Part shown: positions 8,550 to 17,289 of the stretch, one piece after another
How the letters are laid out: each line of letters starts with the position of its first letter
How positions within the stretch are numbered: position 1 is the stretch's first letter
Origin: Eubacterium multiforme
GTDB taxonomy: Bacteria; Bacillota; Clostridia; Clostridiales; Clostridiaceae
Direction: 5' to 3'
Length of the DNA stretch: 64,000 nt
Assembly: GCF_030813415.1 (NCBI RefSeq)
Contig: NZ_JAUSUF010000001.1
Span: 496,001 to 560,000, forward strand
The notes under the pieces: generated by a model
What the model saw: only the letters and a program-made list of their open reading frames with translations
Told to the model about the DNA's origin: nothing
The model's database searches: none
Made by a program: the position numbers and the translations under genes

Positions 8550-9053
8550 TTATCTATTATTTATAATACTTTTAATATTATCTTCAGTTAATCTATATAC
8601 TGTCCATTCATCCATTGGAATTGCCCCTAAACTTTTATAAAATTTTATTGATGGTGTATTCCAATTTAGGCAGCTCCATTCCATCCTTTTACAACCATTT
8701 TCATGTGCAATTTTAGATATAACTTTAAATATTTCCTTTCCTAGTCCCATTCCTCTATATTCCTTTTTAATATATATATCTTCTAAATAAAATCCTGATC
8801 TTCCTACAAAAGTTGAATAATTAAAAAAATATAATACATATCCTATTGGCTCTCCATTAAATTCTGCTATCATTGCTTCAGCTTGTTTTTTTTCAAATAT
8901 TGATTCTTTTATACTTTCTTTTGTTGCAATAACTTCATTTAACATATTCTCATAAATTGCCATTTCCTTTATTAAACTTAATATTAAATCAACATCTTCC
9001 CTAACGCTGCTTCTTAATCTAAATCCTTTTATTTTGGTATCTATATATTTCAT
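8550..9053 (-). CDS. GNAT acetyltransferase, spermidine/spermine (SSAT)-like
   Basis: 167 residues. The order of motifs follows the SSAT family: FYLEDIYIKKEYRGMGLGKEI (acetyl-CoA loop RGMGLG), then WNTPSIKFYKSLGA near the C-terminus, equivalent to the WNEPSINFYKxxGA of polyamine acetyltransferases. It probably acetylates a polyamine or other small amine; the substrate is inferred only from family resemblance. ATG 9053 with AAAGGTGGGG upstream. Confidence 0.8.
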   Translation of the reverse strand: MKYIDTKIKGFRLRSSVREDVDLILSLIKEMAIYENMLNEVIATKESIKESIFEKKQAEAMIAEFNGEPIGYVLYFFNYSTFVGRSGFYLEDIYIKKEYRGMGLGKEIFKVISKIAHENGCKRMEWSCLNWNTPSIKFYKSLGAIPMDEWTVYRLTEDNIKSIINNR

Positions 9054-9120
9054 TATTACCCCACCTTTGTTTTATGTTATATTATACCATATATGGTATG
9101 TACTTATAATATAATTTTAC

Positions 9121-9153
9121 AAAAAGCAATGGAATGATATCCCATTGCTTTTT
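9121..9153 (-). terminator. Terminator of CmpB-like permease gene
   Basis: AAAAAGCAATGG (9121-9132) pairs with CCATTGCTTTTT (9142-9153), 9-nt loop, U-tract on the minus transcript. Confidence 0.8.
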
Positions 9154-9234
9154 ATGCATAATTATTTATACTACTATTTCTATGTAGGTAATAATTATTT
9201 TATTCATTTTATTAAATTTAGAATTACTATTCCT

Positions 9235-9888
9235 CTACTTCTTTTCCTTTGGAAAAATCATATTTGGATATACCTTTTTTAAATATGAATTTGGATAATG
9301 AGTATCTAAAAATCTATCAATAGCACTATCTGCTTTAACATGATTTATTCTAGCTACTTCTCTTCTTACAGCTAATGTTGATAGTACTATATTTGGCACC
9401 ATAATTATTATAAATATATATGTCCAAATTCTTATAGCTTTATCAGAAAAATGTGAAATAATCTTCTCAAAAAATGGATATACCTCTTTTATGAAAAGAA
9501 CACCTAATATCCCCCAAAACACACAGTATTCAACACTAGTTCTACCATTTATACTAAGAGCTTTACTAGTATAATCCCAAGATATTGTTCCTGTCATTTT
9601 TTGTTGAATCCATGAACATGCATATTCAAAAAATCCTCCAAAAACAGCACTTATAAAAAATATTAATAAACCATCTTTTTTAATAAACTTATATAATAAA
9701 ATAGTTAATAAAACGCTTCCTATTCCATATACAGGACTAAATGGTCCATATAATAAGCCTTGTCTACTTTGAAAATAACCATTTCTAATATAACACCAAA
9801 GCATTTCTACTGCATATCCCAAAACAGATCCTAACATAAAAATCCAAATTAACTTATAAATATTTATTCCTTTTTTTAAATTAACCAT
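9235..9888 (-). CDS. CmpB-type putative ABC transporter permease (YvlA-like family)
   Basis: 217 residues with about five TM segments. The motif GSVLGYAVEMLWCYIRNG followed by QGLLYGPFSPVYGIG is characteristic of the family named ABC_trans_CmpB in Pfam. A second family motif, GGFFEYACSWIQQKMTG, follows. The function of the family is not established, and no ABC ATPase lies nearby, so permease is a name only. Start ATG 9888 with AGAGGTGG upstream. Confidence 0.8.
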   Translation of the reverse strand: MVNLKKGINIYKLIWIFMLGSVLGYAVEMLWCYIRNGYFQSRQGLLYGPFSPVYGIGSVLLTILLYKFIKKDGLLIFFISAVFGGFFEYACSWIQQKMTGTISWDYTSKALSINGRTSVEYCVFWGILGVLFIKEVYPFFEKIISHFSDKAIRIWTYIFIIIMVPNIVLSTLAVRREVARINHVKADSAIDRFLDTHYPNSYLKKVYPNMIFPKEKK

Positions 9889-10105
9889 AAATCCACCTCT
9901 TATCTTTTATATATTTTAATTTCATAGTATCTAATTAAAATTTAATACTACTTTAAAAGAACTCTAATATTTAAAATAATACCATTATATTAAGTATTAA
10001 TAAGAAAAATCCTTTTAATTTTCTTTTAACTTTTGACAATCCTTTAAAGATTATTCTTTTGTAATAAATAATATAAACTATGTGAGAAATTAAATAAGTC
10101 TGAAG

Positions 10106-10139
10106 GGCTATCTAAAATTAGTAATTACCTAAAACATAG
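10106..10139. repeat. 34-nt repeated element, copy 1
   Basis: GGCTATCTAAAAT, a 10-nt spacer, then CTAAAACATAG. The same two blocks with the same spacing occur at 28435-28468. It lies in the gene-free 9889-10246 stretch, which otherwise holds AT-rich sequence and the terminator at 10149-10232. Confidence 0.5.
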
Positions 10140-10148
10140 ATAAATAAA

Positions 10149-10232
10149 AAAAGCTTGATAAATTAATGTAATACGTTTTTAGTAAACTTTAAATTTACTA
10201 AAACATCTTACATTTTTATTTATCAAGCTTTT
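10149..10232 (-). terminator. Large composite hairpin, terminator of the ACT-domain protein gene
   Basis: Outer stem of 15 bp, AAAAGCTTGATAAAT (10149-10163) with its complement (10218-10232). An inner stem pairs TTTTAGTAAA (10177-10186) with TTTACTAAAA (10194-10203). A U-rich tail follows on the minus strand. Confidence 0.7.
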
Positions 10233-10246
10233 ATTAGATTTTATAT

Positions 10247-10684
10247 TTATTCCATTGCTATAAAATCAACCTTCTCAATATTTGGCATATCACCAAGTCC
10301 ACCTAAAAGACCTGTTAAATCGCACTCTAAAGATGACATGTCAATTGTTATACTTAAATTTGCAGAACCATTTATAGGTATACCTTGATCTATTGTTAGT
10401 ACATTTCCACCTTTATCCGATATATAATTTAAAATATCTGATAAAACTCCCTTTTTATGTTCTATTATCATGCTGAAAGTCATTTTTCGCCCCTGTACAC
10501 TTTCTGCAAAATCAAAAACATGATCCTTATACTTATAATATACGCTTCTACTAATTCCTATTTTTTTTGTGGCTTCAGTTATCTCTTTTATTTTTCCTTC
10601 TTTTAATACTCTTTTAACCTCTATGACCTTTTCATATACTTCAGGTAAAACCTTCTTATCAATAACTAAATAATTACCTTTCAT
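10247..10684 (-). CDS. ACT-domain protein, UPF0735 (PheB-like)
   Basis: 145 residues. The N-terminal half contains a helix-turn-helix-like stretch (EATKKIGISRSVYYKYKDHV). The C-terminal half is an ACT domain starting at MTFSMIIEHKKGVLSDIL and including the GGNVLTIDQGIP loop. The family is called PheB in Bacillus because of its position near pheA; its role is thought to be amino-acid sensing but is unproven. It is monocistronic here. ATG 10684 with AAGGTGG upstream. Confidence 0.85.
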   Translation of the reverse strand: MKGNYLVIDKKVLPEVYEKVIEVKRVLKEGKIKEITEATKKIGISRSVYYKYKDHVFDFAESVQGRKMTFSMIIEHKKGVLSDILNYISDKGGNVLTIDQGIPINGSANLSITIDMSSLECDLTGLLGGLGDMPNIEKVDFIAME

Positions 10685-11131
10685 TTGTTACCACCTTCTA
10701 TAACAACTACCCCTTTTTTATTTATAAACAAGTATTTAGTCCAAAAAAACCCCTGAGACTATTAACACTTTTTAATCTTATTGCTAAAACTACATTTAAT
10801 AATTAATATTTTGCATCTAATATTTTTGACGCCACATTATTATATGATTCTTTTTTAAGAATATCAAATATTTTTTTATTAATTATTAAAAACATTTATT
10901 ATATAACATTTTATTCAATTTTATATAATAAATACCTGACCCCAAATTTTTCGATATAATTAGCTACTTAAATATACTTTATTTATATTTATATTAACAT
11001 TACTCCCCCTTAATTTATTTTATTAAATACAAATATTTACTTAACTAATTAATATTATATTATAATAATATCATGTATATCATATAAATACAACTGTATT
11101 TATATGATATACATTAATTAATTTTAAAATT
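10685..11131. other. Gene-free AT-rich stretch
   Basis: About 450 bp upstream of the UPF0735 gene. It holds no plausible ORF. It contains the 42-nt palindrome at 11073-11114 and a locally GC-richer patch at about 10935-10955 (CCTGACCCC) unlike the surroundings. Otherwise I see nothing in it. Confidence 0.6.
11073..11114 (-). terminator. Perfect 20-bp palindrome after the Nudix gene
   Basis: Arms 11073-11092 and 11095-11114 are exact reverse complements with a 2-nt spacer (AC). It starts 17 nt past the stop of the Nudix gene. It may be a transcript-end hairpin, but there is no clear T-tract, so termination is uncertain. Confidence 0.5.
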
Positions 11132-11698
11132 TTACAATCCATTGCTTATAAGATTTAAAATTATTCCACCTTTTATTGAAACATTATGGCTATTTGCAAA
11201 TTCCTTTGCATCTTTTATTTTTAATTTAATAACTTCAATTTCTTCATTTTCTTCCACATTGTTTGTACTTATTTCTCCATAAACGTCCATTTTTACTATA
11301 GCTGTTGTTTCATCAGTCATACCAACTGAAGTATAACTAGCATCTAAAAATACTTCATAACTTGATGCCTTTAATCCTGTTTCTTCAAATAATTCTCTTT
11401 TAGCTGCCTCCTCCATACTTTCACCTGGATCTATAAGTCCAGCTGGTAATTCATAAATATAGTCATTAATTGCTGGTCTAAATTGTTTTAATAATATAAT
11501 TTCTTTATTCTTAGTTATTGGAATTATCATAACTCCATCAGCTCTATTATGATCTTTTGTTTTACACGCAAGGTCTTTTTCATCTCTTCTACTTGCTACA
11601 AAATATCTTTTTAAGTTTCCTTTTTTATTTTCAAGCTTTAATTCATACATGTTTAAATACTTATTATCTGTTTGTTTTTTAATTTCTAATAATTTCAT
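11132..11698 (-). CDS. Nudix hydrolase, ADP-ribose pyrophosphatase type
   Basis: 188 residues with an intact Nudix box at 87-109 (GLIDPGE, then RELFEETGL). The upstream KQFRPAINDYIYELPAG is typical of ADP-ribose pyrophosphatases (NudF-like), which hydrolyse ADP-ribose to AMP and ribose 5-phosphate. The start ATG at 11698 lies inside the last codons of the upstream nuclease gene (20-nt overlap), so translation is probably coupled; the RBS is AGAGGAG. Confidence 0.88.
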   Translation of the reverse strand: MKLLEIKKQTDNKYLNMYELKLENKKGNLKRYFVASRRDEKDLACKTKDHNRADGVMIIPITKNKEIILLKQFRPAINDYIYELPAGLIDPGESMEEAAKRELFEETGLKASSYEVFLDASYTSVGMTDETTAIVKMDVYGEISTNNVEENEEIEVIKLKIKDAKEFANSHNVSIKGGIILNLISNGL

Positions 11699-12659
11699 TT
11701 AAATCTCCTCTTTCCATTTCACATAACTTTTTATATTTGCATTTTTTACATTTATATTCTTCTTCACACATAACAAACATTTCCTTTGGTTTTGGTTTGT
11801 TAAGTTCTTTATCTTCAAGCATTGCATCTATAACATTAATTTCTTGCTTAACCTTTAAGTTCATCTCTTCTAAATCACTATTTGAAAATTTATATTCCTT
11901 ATTTTCTCCAGTGAATAAATATTCAATTCTTCCTATTATCTTTTCTAAAGGAATTTTATATTTATCCATTACATAAAGTGTATATACTAGAAGCTGATTT
12001 TTATCATCTTCACTTCCTTTTCCAGTTTTCCAATCTACTATTATACAATTTCCATCTCCATCAATATATAACATATCTATAATTGCAAATACTTTAATAT
12101 TATTTATAAATATATAATCAAAACTTTTTTCATCAACCTCAAGAACATCTAAAAAGTTTCTACTACTAATATCCCCAAAAGTCTTACTTTCAAAAAAGTT
12201 TTCCACACATTGTTCTATTCTCTCTTTAATTTCATCTATATCGTCTTTTTCAAGCTTTCCATTATAATAATACTCTTGAAGCATTTCACCCTTAGGATAG
12301 CTTTCCCATTCTAATATTCTTCCTTCTCTACTGCTTTGTTTAACTATTGTATTTAATTTAAGCCTTACAAAATTTTTAAATCTATCTACATTAACTTCAC
12401 TATTTTTATTATTAATTGTATATTTAATAATATCTTTAATTCCTTCGTGTATTATATCTCCAAAAAAAATCCATATATTCGTTAATTTTTTTAACCTCCA
12501 AGTCATCTTCCTTTCATAATCAGATTCATATTCCCAACCTCTATGGGAGCCATAATATGTATAGTAATACTCCCTTAAACAAGATTTTATAGTTTTTATT
12601 TTAGATATACTCCAAGACTTTTCTGGATAATCCTTTACAAAGAATTTCTCTTTTTTCAT
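11679..12659 (-). CDS. PD-(D/E)XK nuclease-family protein (RecB/Cas4-like)
   Basis: About 326 residues. The conserved opening WSISKIKTIKSCLREYYYTYYGS is the SxSxxxxxxxCPRxYY-like start of PDDEXK_1 nucleases. The catalytic core reads AIIDMLYID...CIIVDWKTGKG (Asp and Asp-x-Lys). Four cysteines near the C-terminus (CEEEYKCKKCKYKKLC) are placed as in AddB/Cas4-type iron-sulfur clusters. It is likely a DNA exonuclease; no helicase or cas gene is adjacent. Start ATG 12659 follows GGAGGAG; an upstream in-frame TTG would lie on the RBS itself. Confidence 0.82.
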   Translation of the reverse strand: MKKEKFFVKDYPEKSWSISKIKTIKSCLREYYYTYYGSHRGWEYESDYERKMTWRLKKLTNIWIFFGDIIHEGIKDIIKYTINNKNSEVNVDRFKNFVRLKLNTIVKQSSREGRILEWESYPKGEMLQEYYYNGKLEKDDIDEIKERIEQCVENFFESKTFGDISSRNFLDVLEVDEKSFDYIFINNIKVFAIIDMLYIDGDGNCIIVDWKTGKGSEDDKNQLLVYTLYVMDKYKIPLEKIIGRIEYLFTGENKEYKFSNSDLEEMNLKVKQEINVIDAMLEDKELNKPKPKEMFVMCEEEYKCKKCKYKKLCEMERGDLNEIIRN

Positions 12660-12967
12660 ACTCTCCTCCAAAACCTAAATATACTAATTATTATACTCTT
12701 TGAAAAATCAAGTTTCTTTATTTTTGCAAATTTTCAGAATAAATTTATTTTTTCACCTCTAAGCTACTAATTATCTCACTCCATATATTTTTATAATTAA
12801 ATATAGATAAATTTTTAACAATATCTATTGAAACTAGTTTTACTTAATTGTAAAATATATAATGTCGGTATTCTTTATAAGAAACTGAACGCAAAATTCA
12901 AAATTTTTAATCATTGTTTTTTGCCGAATTATATCCTAAATGGGGGAATAAGAACGGAGGTTACAAA
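12660..12967. other. Divergent intergenic region with long leader before ECF gene
   Basis: About 308 bp between the nuclease gene and the ECF S component. It contains a probable plus-strand promoter (12828-12856), giving a leader of about 105 nt before ATG 12968. The leader contains GTATTCTTTATAAGAAAC and GGGGGAATAAGAACGG, which could pair in part. I recognise no known riboswitch signature in it. Confidence 0.5.
12828..12856 (+). promoter_or_regulatory. Promoter of ECF S component
   Basis: TTGAAA (12828-12833), 17-bp spacer, TAAAAT (12851-12856): a good SigA-type match. Confidence 0.5.
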
Positions 12968-13558
12968 ATGGAAAGAAGTACAACAAAAAAGGTTTTAGGA
13001 CTTCGCCAAATGGTAATTATAGGTATGCTTTCAGGTATATCAATTTTTATGGGATTAACTGGAATTGGATTTATTCCACTTCCCTTTATGAAAGCTACTA
13101 TAATGCATATACCTGTAATTATCGGTGCAATAATTGAAGGTCCTATAGTTGGAGCATTAGTAGGAGGAGTTTTTGGTTTATTTTCAATGTATCAAGCTTT
13201 TACAGCCCCAACACCAACATCATTTATATTTTACAATCCAATAATTGCTATTATTCCAAGAGTATTAATAGGAATAGTTGCCTACTACATTTATAAATTT
13301 CTAAAAAATAAATTTAAGAAAGAATCTACTGCAATTGGTATTGCTGCAGTTCTTGGAACACTAACTAATACAGTAGGTGTTTTAGGTCTTACTTACCTTA
13401 TTTACTTAGAAAAATATTCACATGCTTTAGGTATAGCACCATCTGCAACTGGTGCAGCAATTGCTACTGTAGGTGTTACAAATGGTATTCCAGAAGCAAT
13501 TTTATCAGAACTTATTACAATACCAGTAGTACTTACACTTAAAAAAATTAAAAAATAA
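12968..13558 (+). CDS. ECF transporter substrate-binding (S) component
   Basis: About 196 residues, six predicted TM segments. The pattern HIPVIIGAIIEGPIVGALVG with FGLFSMYQAF is typical of energy-coupling-factor S components that capture vitamins for a shared EcfAAT module. No EcfA or EcfT gene is present here, so it would use the common module encoded elsewhere (group II). The ligand is unknown; pantothenate- or folate-type vitamins are possible. Start ATG 12968 behind CGGAGGT; an upstream in-frame TTG is less likely. A strong terminator follows, but the peptidase gene comes directly after it. Confidence 0.82.
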   Translation: MERSTTKKVLGLRQMVIIGMLSGISIFMGLTGIGFIPLPFMKATIMHIPVIIGAIIEGPIVGALVGGVFGLFSMYQAFTAPTPTSFIFYNPIIAIIPRVLIGIVAYYIYKFLKNKFKKESTAIGIAAVLGTLTNTVGVLGLTYLIYLEKYSHALGIAPSATGAAIATVGVTNGIPEAILSELITIPVVLTLKKIKK

Positions 13559-13568
13559 GAAATGTTAT

Positions 13569-13592
13569 GCTCCTATAAAATTTTATAGGAGC
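13569..13592 (+). terminator. Terminator after ECF S component
   Basis: 24-nt perfect inverted repeat (GCTCCTATAAAA with its complement) followed by TTTTT. Confidence 0.9.
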
Positions 13593-13626
13593 TTTTTGTA
13601 ATACAAAAAAAATGGGGGTTTTATTT

Positions 13627-14595
13627 ATGAAAGAAATTAAATTTACTGATATAGAAGGAATTAAACTTGGTCATGCACAAAATGAAGAAGGATGTACAGG
13701 TTGCTCTGTTATAATATGCGAAAAAGGTGCAACAGGTGGAGTTGATGTTCGTGGTGGCTCACCTGGAACAAGGGAAACTGATCTTTTAGATCCATCAGAA
13801 ATGGTAGAAAAAATAAATGCTGTTGTTTTATCTGGTGGAAGTGCCTTTGGTCTTGATGCTTCTTCTGGTGTTATGAAATATCTTGAGGAAAGAAATATAG
13901 GTTTTGATGTAAAGGTTACTAAAGTTCCAATTGTTTGCTCTGCTGTTCTTTTTGATTTAGCCTTTGGAAGTTCAAAAATAAGACCTGACAAAAAAATGGG
14001 CTACGAAGCTTGCATAAATAGTGAAAACTATAAAGATGATATAAATGGAAATATTGGAGCAGGCTACGGCGCAACTGTTGGTAAAATATTAGGAGAATCT
14101 ACAGCTATGAAAGGCGGCTTAGGAACTTATGCCCTTCAAGTTGGGCCTCTTAAAGTTGGTGCTATAGTTGCTGTTAATTGTTTAGGTGATGTTGTTAATC
14201 CAGAAAACTTAGAAATTATTGCAGGTGCTTTAGATAAAAAAAATAACACTTTTCTAAATAGCGAAGAAATATTATTAAAAAATTTAGAAAATCCTAAAGA
14301 TCCCTTTAAAGGCAATACAACAATTGGTTTAATCGTAACTAATGGAGATTTTACAAAAGCTCAAGCAAAAAAAATTGCTTCTATGGCTCATAATGGCTTT
14401 GGAAGAACTATGAGACCAGCTCATACAATGTTTGATGGTGATACAATTTTTACTATGTCAACTAATGAAGTACCTTCTGATGTATCAACTGTTGGAATGC
14501 TTGCTGCTAAAGTTATGGAAAAGGCTATTATTAGAGCTGTAAAAGAAGCCTCATCTCTTAATGGTGTTCCTTCTTTTAATGATTTAAAAAATTAG
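13627..14595 (+). CDS. P1-family (DmpA/BapA-like) N-terminal-nucleophile aminopeptidase
   Basis: 322 residues. The conserved family motifs are DVRGGSPGTRETDLL, the VLSGGSAFGLDASSGVM helix and, near the end, RPAHTMFDGDTIF. These proenzymes cut themselves before a Ser or Thr; here GN-TTIGLIVTNG places the likely cleavage at N230/T231. DmpA and BapA release N-terminal D- or beta-amino acids from small peptides. ATG 13627 is preceded by GGGGG; an earlier ATG at 13612 has no RBS. It lies downstream of an ECF S component across a terminator, so read-through or a separate promoter is needed. Confidence 0.85.
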   Translation: MKEIKFTDIEGIKLGHAQNEEGCTGCSVIICEKGATGGVDVRGGSPGTRETDLLDPSEMVEKINAVVLSGGSAFGLDASSGVMKYLEERNIGFDVKVTKVPIVCSAVLFDLAFGSSKIRPDKKMGYEACINSENYKDDINGNIGAGYGATVGKILGESTAMKGGLGTYALQVGPLKVGAIVAVNCLGDVVNPENLEIIAGALDKKNNTFLNSEEILLKNLENPKDPFKGNTTIGLIVTNGDFTKAQAKKIASMAHNGFGRTMRPAHTMFDGDTIFTMSTNEVPSDVSTVGMLAAKVMEKAIIRAVKEASSLNGVPSFNDLKN

Positions 14596-14803
14596 TATAT
14601 TTTAAATTTAAAAAGGTTAAAATATAAAGGCGTTTTGCTTCTATAAATAACTTACACAAGCTATTTTTTCCTTATATCTATTTAGTTTCCAAAAATGGTT
14701 ATAATAATACAGTTTATAAAACCTAAAAGGACGCAAACTATGAGTGTAAAGTAAATCAAACAAACTTTACAAAATAATTCATTTACTTAAGGAGGAATTT
14801 AAA

Positions 14804-14986
14804 ATGGCAACAAAATTAGTACCAGAAGCAAAAGATGGATTATCAAAATTCAAGAATGAAGTAGCTAATGAAATGGGAGTTCCATTCACTGACTACAATG
14901 GAGACCTATCTTCAAAACAATGCGGTAGCGTTGGTGGAGAAATGGTTAAGAGAATGGTACAAGAATACGAAAATAAAATTAAATAA
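14804..14986 (+). CDS. Small acid-soluble spore protein, alpha/beta type
   Basis: 60 residues. The family signature is complete: LVPEAKDGLSKFKNEVANEMG (the germination protease site lies around NEVANE) and the C-terminal GSVGGEMVKRMVQEYE DNA-binding segment. These proteins coat spore DNA against UV and heat and are degraded by GPR at germination. Cys40 is an addition to the usual composition. GGAGG precedes ATG 14804. A 7-bp inverted repeat, GTAAAGT/ACTTTAC, lies upstream at 14746-14770. Expression late in the forespore under SigG is expected from family knowledge. Confidence 0.93.
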   Translation: MATKLVPEAKDGLSKFKNEVANEMGVPFTDYNGDLSSKQCGSVGGEMVKRMVQEYENKIK

Positions 14987-15000
14987 TAATTAAACCAAAT

Positions 15001-15034
15001 AAAAAATGGTAGAATTAATTTTCTACCATTTTTT
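15001..15034. terminator. Terminator between spore protein and ABC ATPase genes
   Basis: 14-bp stem AAAAAATGGTAGAA with its complement, 6-nt loop, T-run in both directions; serves both convergent genes. Confidence 0.88.
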
Positions 15035-15042
15035 TTATTTTA

Positions 15043-15714
15043 TTAAATTTGTTTTATTAAATTTTTATTATATAACTTGTATGTTTCATCAGATACCTTA
15101 GCAATTTCATTATTATGAGTAACCATAACCAAACATTTATTTTCTTCTTTTACAATTTCCTTAAATAATTTAATTATATCATTTGATGTTTTTTCATCTA
15201 AATTTCCTGTTGGTTCATCAGCTATTATTATTTTACTTTCTGATACTAATGCCCTTGCAATAGCAACCCTTTGTTGTTGTCCACCACTTAAAGTTAATAC
15301 TTTTTGATCTGCTTGTTTCTCTGTAAGACCTACCTTTTTAAGCATATTTAAAGCTCTTTCTCGCTTATTATTTATTTTTAATCCCTTTATAGAAATAGCT
15401 GATATTACATTCTGAAGAGCAGTCATATAAGTAATTAAATTATAGCCTTGAAATATTATTGATACATATTTGTTTCTATAAGCATTAAGTCCTATGTCTT
15501 TTATACTCTTATTTTTATATAATATTTCTCCAGATTTATTTTTATCAAGTCCTGATATAAGAGATAAAAATGTAGTTTTTCCACTTCCTGATGGTCCAAT
15601 TACTGTATAAAATTTTCCATTATAAAAACTTGCATTTAATTTTTCTAATATTTTATTTGAATCCTTATACCAATATGATACATCTTTTAATTCTAATACT
15701 TTTTCATCATCCAT
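15043..15714 (-). CDS. ABC transporter ATP-binding protein (MacB/LolD type)
   Basis: 223 residues. Walker A is GPSGSGKT (40-47), the Q-loop is IIFQGYN, the signature is LSGGQQQRVAIARAL and Walker B is IIIADEPTGNLDEKT; the NLDEKTS D-loop is typical of the MacB/FtsE/LolD group. It energises the FtsX-type permease encoded just upstream, 11 nt away. Last gene of a four-gene operon with response regulator, sensor kinase and permease. Start ATG 15714 after AGGAGGAGAG. Confidence 0.93.
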   Translation of the reverse strand: MDDEKVLELKDVSYWYKDSNKILEKLNASFYNGKFYTVIGPSGSGKTTFLSLISGLDKNKSGEILYKNKSIKDIGLNAYRNKYVSIIFQGYNLITYMTALQNVISAISIKGLKINNKRERALNMLKKVGLTEKQADQKVLTLSGGQQQRVAIARALVSESKIIIADEPTGNLDEKTSNDIIKLFKEIVKEENKCLVMVTHNNEIAKVSDETYKLYNKNLIKQI

Positions 15715-15725
15715 TTTCTCTCCTC

Positions 15726-17198
15726 CTAATCATGCTTACTTAAAATTTCTTTAGGTTGCAATCTCATTATTGCTATTGAAGGAATGACCACTCCAAATAA
15801 TGATATTATAAATGCAATTCCACACATCTTACTATAATCTTTTCCAGAAACGCTAACATCTAATGAAGAAATTTTTTCTATTTTGGATTTATTAAAATTG
15901 CCTTCACCTCTATTATCTTTGCCATTCATATTAGGACCGCCCATATCTGGAAAACCTTGCATTCCTTGAGGCATATGTTCTCTATTATTAGAATTATCTA
16001 CAGAAGTTTCTTTAGCTAATAACATATTTCCTATTTGATTACTTACAGTATTTCCAATTATGGCTGATGTGCCTAAAGATAAAGTTAATATAATAAGCAC
16101 CTCTACTAAAAATTGAGAAACTATCTTTATTTTTTTCTCTCCAAGTGATAAAAGAATGCCTACTTCATTTCTTCTTTCCTTTATTGATAACATTATTATT
16201 AAACCTAGTATAATTGCTCCTGCAATTGATACAACAATAACTGTTATTTTTGCAAAGGATGCTATATTTTCAATAGGACCCATCATTGTTTCATAAGCTC
16301 TACTATTTGCATCTAAAGAATATGTGTCAAAATCTATATCAAGTTTCTTTCCTTCTTCTAAAAATTTATCCACATTAATTGGATCATTTAAATAAAATTG
16401 CGCACTATCTACCTTATTTTTATAACTGCTACCTTTTAGGGTGTTTGCTACATTATATGGAACATAAATTTTATTATATGGATTCATTGAATTATTTCTC
16501 ATAGCTCCTTCTGATATTTCTGAACTATTTTTATAAATCCCTATAACTTCAAGTTTAATAGTTTTTGAACTAGTTGTAGTTGATTTAACCTTTATCTTAT
16601 CTCCAACCTTTAAATTATTTTGCTCTGCTAATGTATTCTCTATAACTGCAACATTCTTATTTTTAAAAGCTTCTGTAATTTCTTTTCCTTTAACTATGGA
16701 AGATTCTCCATCTAAAAATGAACTTACATCTTTTAGATTTAAAATCCCTTCTAATATAATATCTCCCCTTACCCTATTACTTTCCTTAAATCCTTTCATA
16801 AATTCTTCATTTTCATTAATCTTAGTTGATTCTGTACTACTTATTGGAGTAAATCCATCTGCAATTCCTTCTGTTGAAGAGGTAACATTATAGCTCTTTA
16901 TATTGTCTAACTTTAAAACCTTATCCACGTCCTTTAAAGATATTGGATTTCTCTCTAACTTAAAGGCTTTTTGTCCACCTTCTTCTCTCATCTTCTCTTT
17001 AATTTTTTCCATATTAGGAGCAAGTGTAACTGTCGCTCCAAGTTTTTGTCTTGCTAAAATTCCAGCTTTTTCTGTAGCACTCTCTATAGAAAAGCCAGAT
17101 AATACAAATATACAAATAGATGTCATTACTAAAAATAATATTATGCTCTTACCAAATCTCTCCTTAACACTTAAAAATGCTCTAAATAAAAAATCCAT
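15726..17198 (-). CDS. ABC transporter permease, MacB/FtsX family
   Basis: 490 residues. One N-terminal TM (about 17-36) is followed by a large extracytoplasmic MacB-like periplasmic core domain. Three TM segments follow in the C-terminal FtsX domain (around 320-340, 360-385 and 455-475). A low-complexity Met/Gly/Asn/Pro-rich insert (about residues 405-440) lies in the external loop between TM3 and TM4. MacB-type pumps act as mechanotransducers exporting peptides or lipids; the substrate is unknown. The adjacent two-component genes suggest induction by the same compound, for example an antimicrobial peptide (inference). Confidence 0.88.
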   Translation of the reverse strand: MDFLFRAFLSVKERFGKSIILFLVMTSICIFVLSGFSIESATEKAGILARQKLGATVTLAPNMEKIKEKMREEGGQKAFKLERNPISLKDVDKVLKLDNIKSYNVTSSTEGIADGFTPISSTESTKINENEEFMKGFKESNRVRGDIILEGILNLKDVSSFLDGESSIVKGKEITEAFKNKNVAVIENTLAEQNNLKVGDKIKVKSTTTSSKTIKLEVIGIYKNSSEISEGAMRNNSMNPYNKIYVPYNVANTLKGSSYKNKVDSAQFYLNDPINVDKFLEEGKKLDIDFDTYSLDANSRAYETMMGPIENIASFAKITVIVVSIAGAIILGLIIMLSIKERRNEVGILLSLGEKKIKIVSQFLVEVLIILTLSLGTSAIIGNTVSNQIGNMLLAKETSVDNSNNREHMPQGMQGFPDMGGPNMNGKDNRGEGNFNKSKIEKISSLDVSVSGKDYSKMCGIAFIISLFGVVIPSIAIMRLQPKEILSKHD

Positions 17199-17289
17199 GT
17201 TCTCCCCTCTTTCATTAAAAGTTATGTACTTAGAATAAAGTAACTACCTGTAATAAAAGTGAAAAGAACATGAATTCTAGATGAAGTTT

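Noticed and set aside
10930..10960. GC-richer CCTGACCCC patch resembling ends of REP/IS200-type elements
   Set aside because: No transposase, no paired end and no target duplication visible; too short to call.
12863..12967. Riboswitch in the ECF S-component leader
   Set aside because: Checked by eye against TPP, FMN, THF, preQ1, SAM, cobalamin and ZTP core motifs; none fits.
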